A stretch of 64,000 nt of DNA, taken from contig NC_053043.1 in the NCBI RefSeq assembly GCF_003473485.1, positions 9,000,001 through 9,064,000 of the forward strand, read 5' to 3'. Position numbers and translations under genes: made by a program. This DNA is from Medicago truncatula. Its lineage: Eukaryota; Streptophyta; Magnoliopsida; Fabales; Fabaceae. Every line of letters begins with the position of its first letter. Positions within the stretch are counted from its first letter, which is position 1. Below, piece by piece: positions 61,426-64,000 of this stretch. Below the pieces are notes generated by a model. It was given only the letters and a program-made list of their open reading frames with translations, was not told the origin of the DNA and made no database searches.

Positions 61426-61955
61426 AAGAAGAAGAGGATAAAAACAGTGTTGGAGTTCTCTCCTTTATTTCAAAACTCTCTTCATTTTCGCAAATTGCAT
61501 TTTCTGTTCTCACAGTTCATTACTCGTTTCTCACATCTTCTCGTTATGGATATGGTTTCAAAACAATTAATCTGCACAGATATTAATTACAGAGAACAAG
61601 GGAAGAAGGAAAATATAAAGATACATATATCTTAGTTAGAAGGAGAGCTTAAAAAGAAAGAAGAAGAATTGAGTGCTATGAAAAAGAATCACAAGATTAA
61701 AAAAGGATTAGTTGCAACTATACATATGAATTTGACCTCAAGACTCAAGTGGCAGTGAGGGTGCTGCACCTCGTTCTTCTACTTAGGCAACTGTTTATTA
61801 GATGTTAAAATAAAAAATGCACAAGACACGGTAAATGATAGCATCACATTTATGAGTATATTGTGTAGTGTGCCTAAGTCATGAAATGACTAATAATGTT
61901 AGAATCGAAGGATTTCAGTTTTTCAAAATGATATGATAGATACACTTTACTTCAA
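61426..61955 (+). pseudogene. 'MDMVSKQ' leader block, copy 6
   Basis: Virtually identical to copy 5 at 52015-52540, including the stop after KIHIS and TTAGATGTTAAAATAAAAAA. After about 61890 the match passes to the 27.2-kb unit. Confidence 0.6.
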
Positions 61956-62640
61956 CATCAATAATCTTAACAAACCAATTTACTCCAACTTTCGTGGAGT
62001 ATAACTGTTGTGAGATCATGAATTTCACCTGGTGAGTCATCCTTAATACATTTATATAATATATTCCTCGTTTCTTCGATTAAAAGATATTTATACCTCC
62101 TCAACGCAGATTGTTCCTATTCTTCTCAAAACCAGATACTGATGTTTCCATGGGTAATGATCACTTTGATAATCATGTGTGGTTTGTGGAAGCTCTGAAC
62201 AAATCAGGGATTCTCTCTCGTGTTGTTTCTGTTTCTGCTGCGGTTGTGGATAACTGCCTCCTCAACCTTGATGATTATGATGTTAGTGCTTCAATCAATG
62301 ATGAAAATACTAATAATGTTAAAAAGGAGCATTTGATTGATGTTGACTATTCAGTTCTTGTGGATGATGATGATGAGGAGGAGGAAGAGGAGGAGGAGAA
62401 CATGTTTAATTAATCAGTTGCTAATCTTCCTGAAATTCGAGTTCGTGTTGATCATGATGACGATGGTAGCGGGGCACGAATAGAGGCTTGTAATTGAACA
62501 GCATCAGGATAAGAACTTTGATGATGTGAAAGGGGTGAACATTGTCAAATGTTTCAAAACAGTTATCTATAGACAACATCAGCAGCCAAACAACAATGCT
62601 AAGCAAGCATAATTTGATTCGGAGAAATATCTGTCGCATG
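61956..62640 (+). pseudogene. Asp/Glu-rich frame, copy 3 (interrupted)
   Basis: Nearly identical to 27300-27960. The frame from 62111 gives MGNDHFDNHVWFVEALNKSG and the Asp/Glu run but is stopped after ENMFN by a single base change (TTAATTAAT where copy 1 has TTAATTATT). The rest (SVANLPEIRV...) is still readable beyond the stop. Followed by QHQQPNNNAKQA and FDSEKYLSHDIEG remnants. Confidence 0.65.
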
Positions 62641-63169
62641 ATATTGAGGGTTGAATGGAATTCTTGTTCACTTTTTAGTGATTAATGCATATGATATTTC
62701 TTTCTGTACAAAAAAAAAAATTAAGTCTAATATCCACACCCCACTTAAATAAAAAAATATATATGTTATTTCTTTTTTTTTTCGGTATATGTTTGAGTTT
62801 TTTTTAGACTCTAATTCTCCTTTCTAGACATAAATATGTTGCTATCAAAGCAGCCCCAATTTGTATAATTAGTCAATTTAGAAAGTTATTTCATTAAAAG
62901 AATCACAAGTATCATTTTTTTCCGCAATTCGTTTTCTCCTTTCTCACAACGGAGTGACAAATCCAAACGACACCGTTTGGTAAATTTCACCTCTCTTTCA
63001 CTTATTAATTTTTTATTTCGTTTCATGTTTAGAAGTTCTATTGATTATGATTTTTTTAATAAAAGCTTAACTACACAAAAATTCCGTTATTATTTTTCGG
63101 GAGCCTATTTTAAAAAGAGAGTCGAGTCTCATATTTTATAGGAATGGCTCCGACCTCACCCTAACAACA
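62641..63169. other. AT-rich spacer, no gene seen
   Basis: Unique in the window. Contains AAACGACACCGTTTGG (short palindromic) and simple T/A runs; no frame worth calling. Confidence 0.45.
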
Positions 63170-63335
63170 CCAAAAGCAGCAACATCAATTTTAGCAACAA
63201 TATGTGAGTTTGATTCAACATCAAATTATTCATCATCCACCATAGCCTATTTATGGTTATATTATGAATATGATGGAGCTAAGCAAGTACAAGTATATAC
63301 ACAACAACAGCATGCAAATGCACCTCCTCAGATCT
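63170..63335 (+). pseudogene. Gln/Tyr-rich unknown protein fragment, copy 3
   Basis: Reads roughly FQQQYVSLIQHQIIHHPP-like, then YGYYEYDGAKQVQVYTQQQH and ANAPPQ, with small frame changes relative to 52845. It then jumps to the spacer TCTTGAGTTATTATTGTTTA. Confidence 0.5.
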
Positions 63336-63566
63336 TGAGTTATTATTGTTTATTTCATTCCGTATGTTTCTTTATTTATGCTTAGAAGAACTAGTATAAA
63401 TTATCCAACAAGAATCAGATCGTGATATTTGGCTTTAAGACAAGAATATCAATTTAATTTTTTGACAATTCATCATGATGGCCTATGTGTGTCTATTTAC
63501 TCTGATTGATGATAATAGAGGAAGAAAGTGTTAGGAAGAGTCTACCAAGCAAGCTGTTTCAAGAAA
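63336..63566 (+). repeat. U2 upstream module (copy 13)
   Basis: ATATCAATTTAATTTTTTGA, GATGGCCTATGTGTGTCTAT, AGGAAGAGTCTACCAAGCAA. Shorter than in most units. Confidence 0.65.
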
Positions 63567-63617
63567 GTCCCACATCGACTGTTCAAGAATGCAAGTGAAG
63601 GGATGTGATATATAAAA
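63567..63617 (+). promoter_or_regulatory. U2 promoter (copy 13), perfect USE
   Basis: USE GTCCCACATCG (63567-63577) and TATATAAAA (63609-63617). Confidence 0.87.
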
Positions 63618-63643
63618 GCATAAGCAAGTTCATCTTTCAACTC

Positions 63644-63839
63644 ATATTTTTCTTGGCCTTTTGGCTAAGATCAAGTGTAGTATCTGTTCTTATCAATTTA
63701 ATATTTGAGAAGTGGCTCAATGGGTCACACAGTATTAAATTACTTTTTTGAGGGGGAGAGGTTCAATAGCTTGCTATTGGGCTTCTCAAGTGTCGCCTAT
63801 GTGTTTCACTACTGCAAATGTGGGTTCACCCACCAATTC
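63644..63839 (+). ncRNA. U2: U2 snRNA, copy 13 (full length, diverged 5' end)
   Basis: Starts ATATTTTTCTTGGCCTTTTG; stem I has C-to-T changes. GTGTAGTATCTG is intact. Stem IIa reads TCAATTTAATATTTGA, in which both strands of one pair have changed so pairing is kept. Sm-like ACTTTTTTGAG is intact. The stretch GGCCATTTCAATAG is shortened to GGTTCAATAG, and the last stem-loop is altered (CACTACTGCAAATGTGGGTT). Ends CACCCACCAATTC with 3' box AGTTCAAATTTTTAAC. About 196 nt. Promoter perfect; whether the RNA is functional is open. Confidence 0.7.
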
Positions 63840-64000
63840 AAGTTCAAATTTTTAACCATTATGTGGTTGTGCATTTTGTTTTTGACTTACTCTGGACATA
63901 TATCAAATATATATCAAAATCCAAGGTGTGGATAGAAGTTCTATTTTTTCTTCTCTCAATTTGTAATTGATTAAAACTAATAGAACAACATAGAGTGTAT
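63840..64000 (+). repeat. start of a further TPD1-type spacer, cut by the window end
   Basis: GCATATATCAAATATATATC-like sequence, AAGGTGTGGATAGAAGTTCT and AATAGAACAACATAGAGTGT match the run-in to the TPD1-like pseudogene at 46215-46320. A sixth pseudogene copy should lie just beyond the right edge. Confidence 0.65.

Overview
The window is intergenic-rich, AT-rich plant nuclear DNA. The plant-type U2 snRNA promoters (USE plus TATA), Stowaway, Mutator and hAT MITEs, plant L1 LINE fragments, copia and gypsy-like LTR elements and the single well-preserved gene all fit a dicot. A legume such as Medicago is my best guess from overall appearance; this is inference and no search was run.

Left edge (about 1-4.3 kb): the first two coding exons of a minus-strand, two-helix membrane protein of the At1g16860 family. 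The rest of the gene runs off the left end. Intron 1 holds a Mutator-type MITE.

From about 6.2 kb to the right end the window is a degenerate array of U2 small nuclear RNA genes. I count thirteen U2-derived copies, all on the plus strand, starting near 6561, 8944, 12571, 17942, 21704, 25397, 29594, 41269, 49739, 54093, 56693, 60032 and 63644. Most carry a USE (GTCCCACATCG or a near match), a TATA box 31 bp further on, a start 35 bp after the TATA box begins, and a CA...AGTTCAA 3' box. This is the layout of RNA polymerase II plant snRNA genes. Copies at 6561, 54093, 60032 and possibly 63644 look most nearly complete. Others have lost the 3' half, the first ~58 nt, an internal stem, or the TATA box.

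The spacers are built from a limited set of modules that recur in a fairly constant order. One class of spacer goes U2, then a TPD1-like pseudogene, an ACGTG-rich minisatellite, and an AT-rich block. The other goes U2, a CG-rich twin block, a 'MDMVSKQ' leader block, an Asp/Glu-rich or Gln-rich reading-frame remnant, then two conserved blocks leading into the next U2. So fragments of at least three protein genes travelled with U2. The array grew by segmental duplication and was later interrupted by transposons, several with clear target-site duplications and matching empty sites in sister units.

Insertions in the array include a hAT element (7.6-8.6 kb), a short copia-type LTR element beside a PPR fragment (18.8-20.4 kb), several MITEs, a TAT-like non-autonomous LTR element with captured host sequence and an internal minisatellite (31.1-35.4 kb), two L1 LINE tails (38.5-39.7 and 50.5-51.0 kb) and a SIRE-like solo LTR (48.2-49.1 kb). 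A decayed P-class PPR gene lies at 58.4-59.4 kb and a ZIF1-like transporter exon at 42.1 kb. Apart from the left-edge gene I see no convincing intact protein-coding gene.
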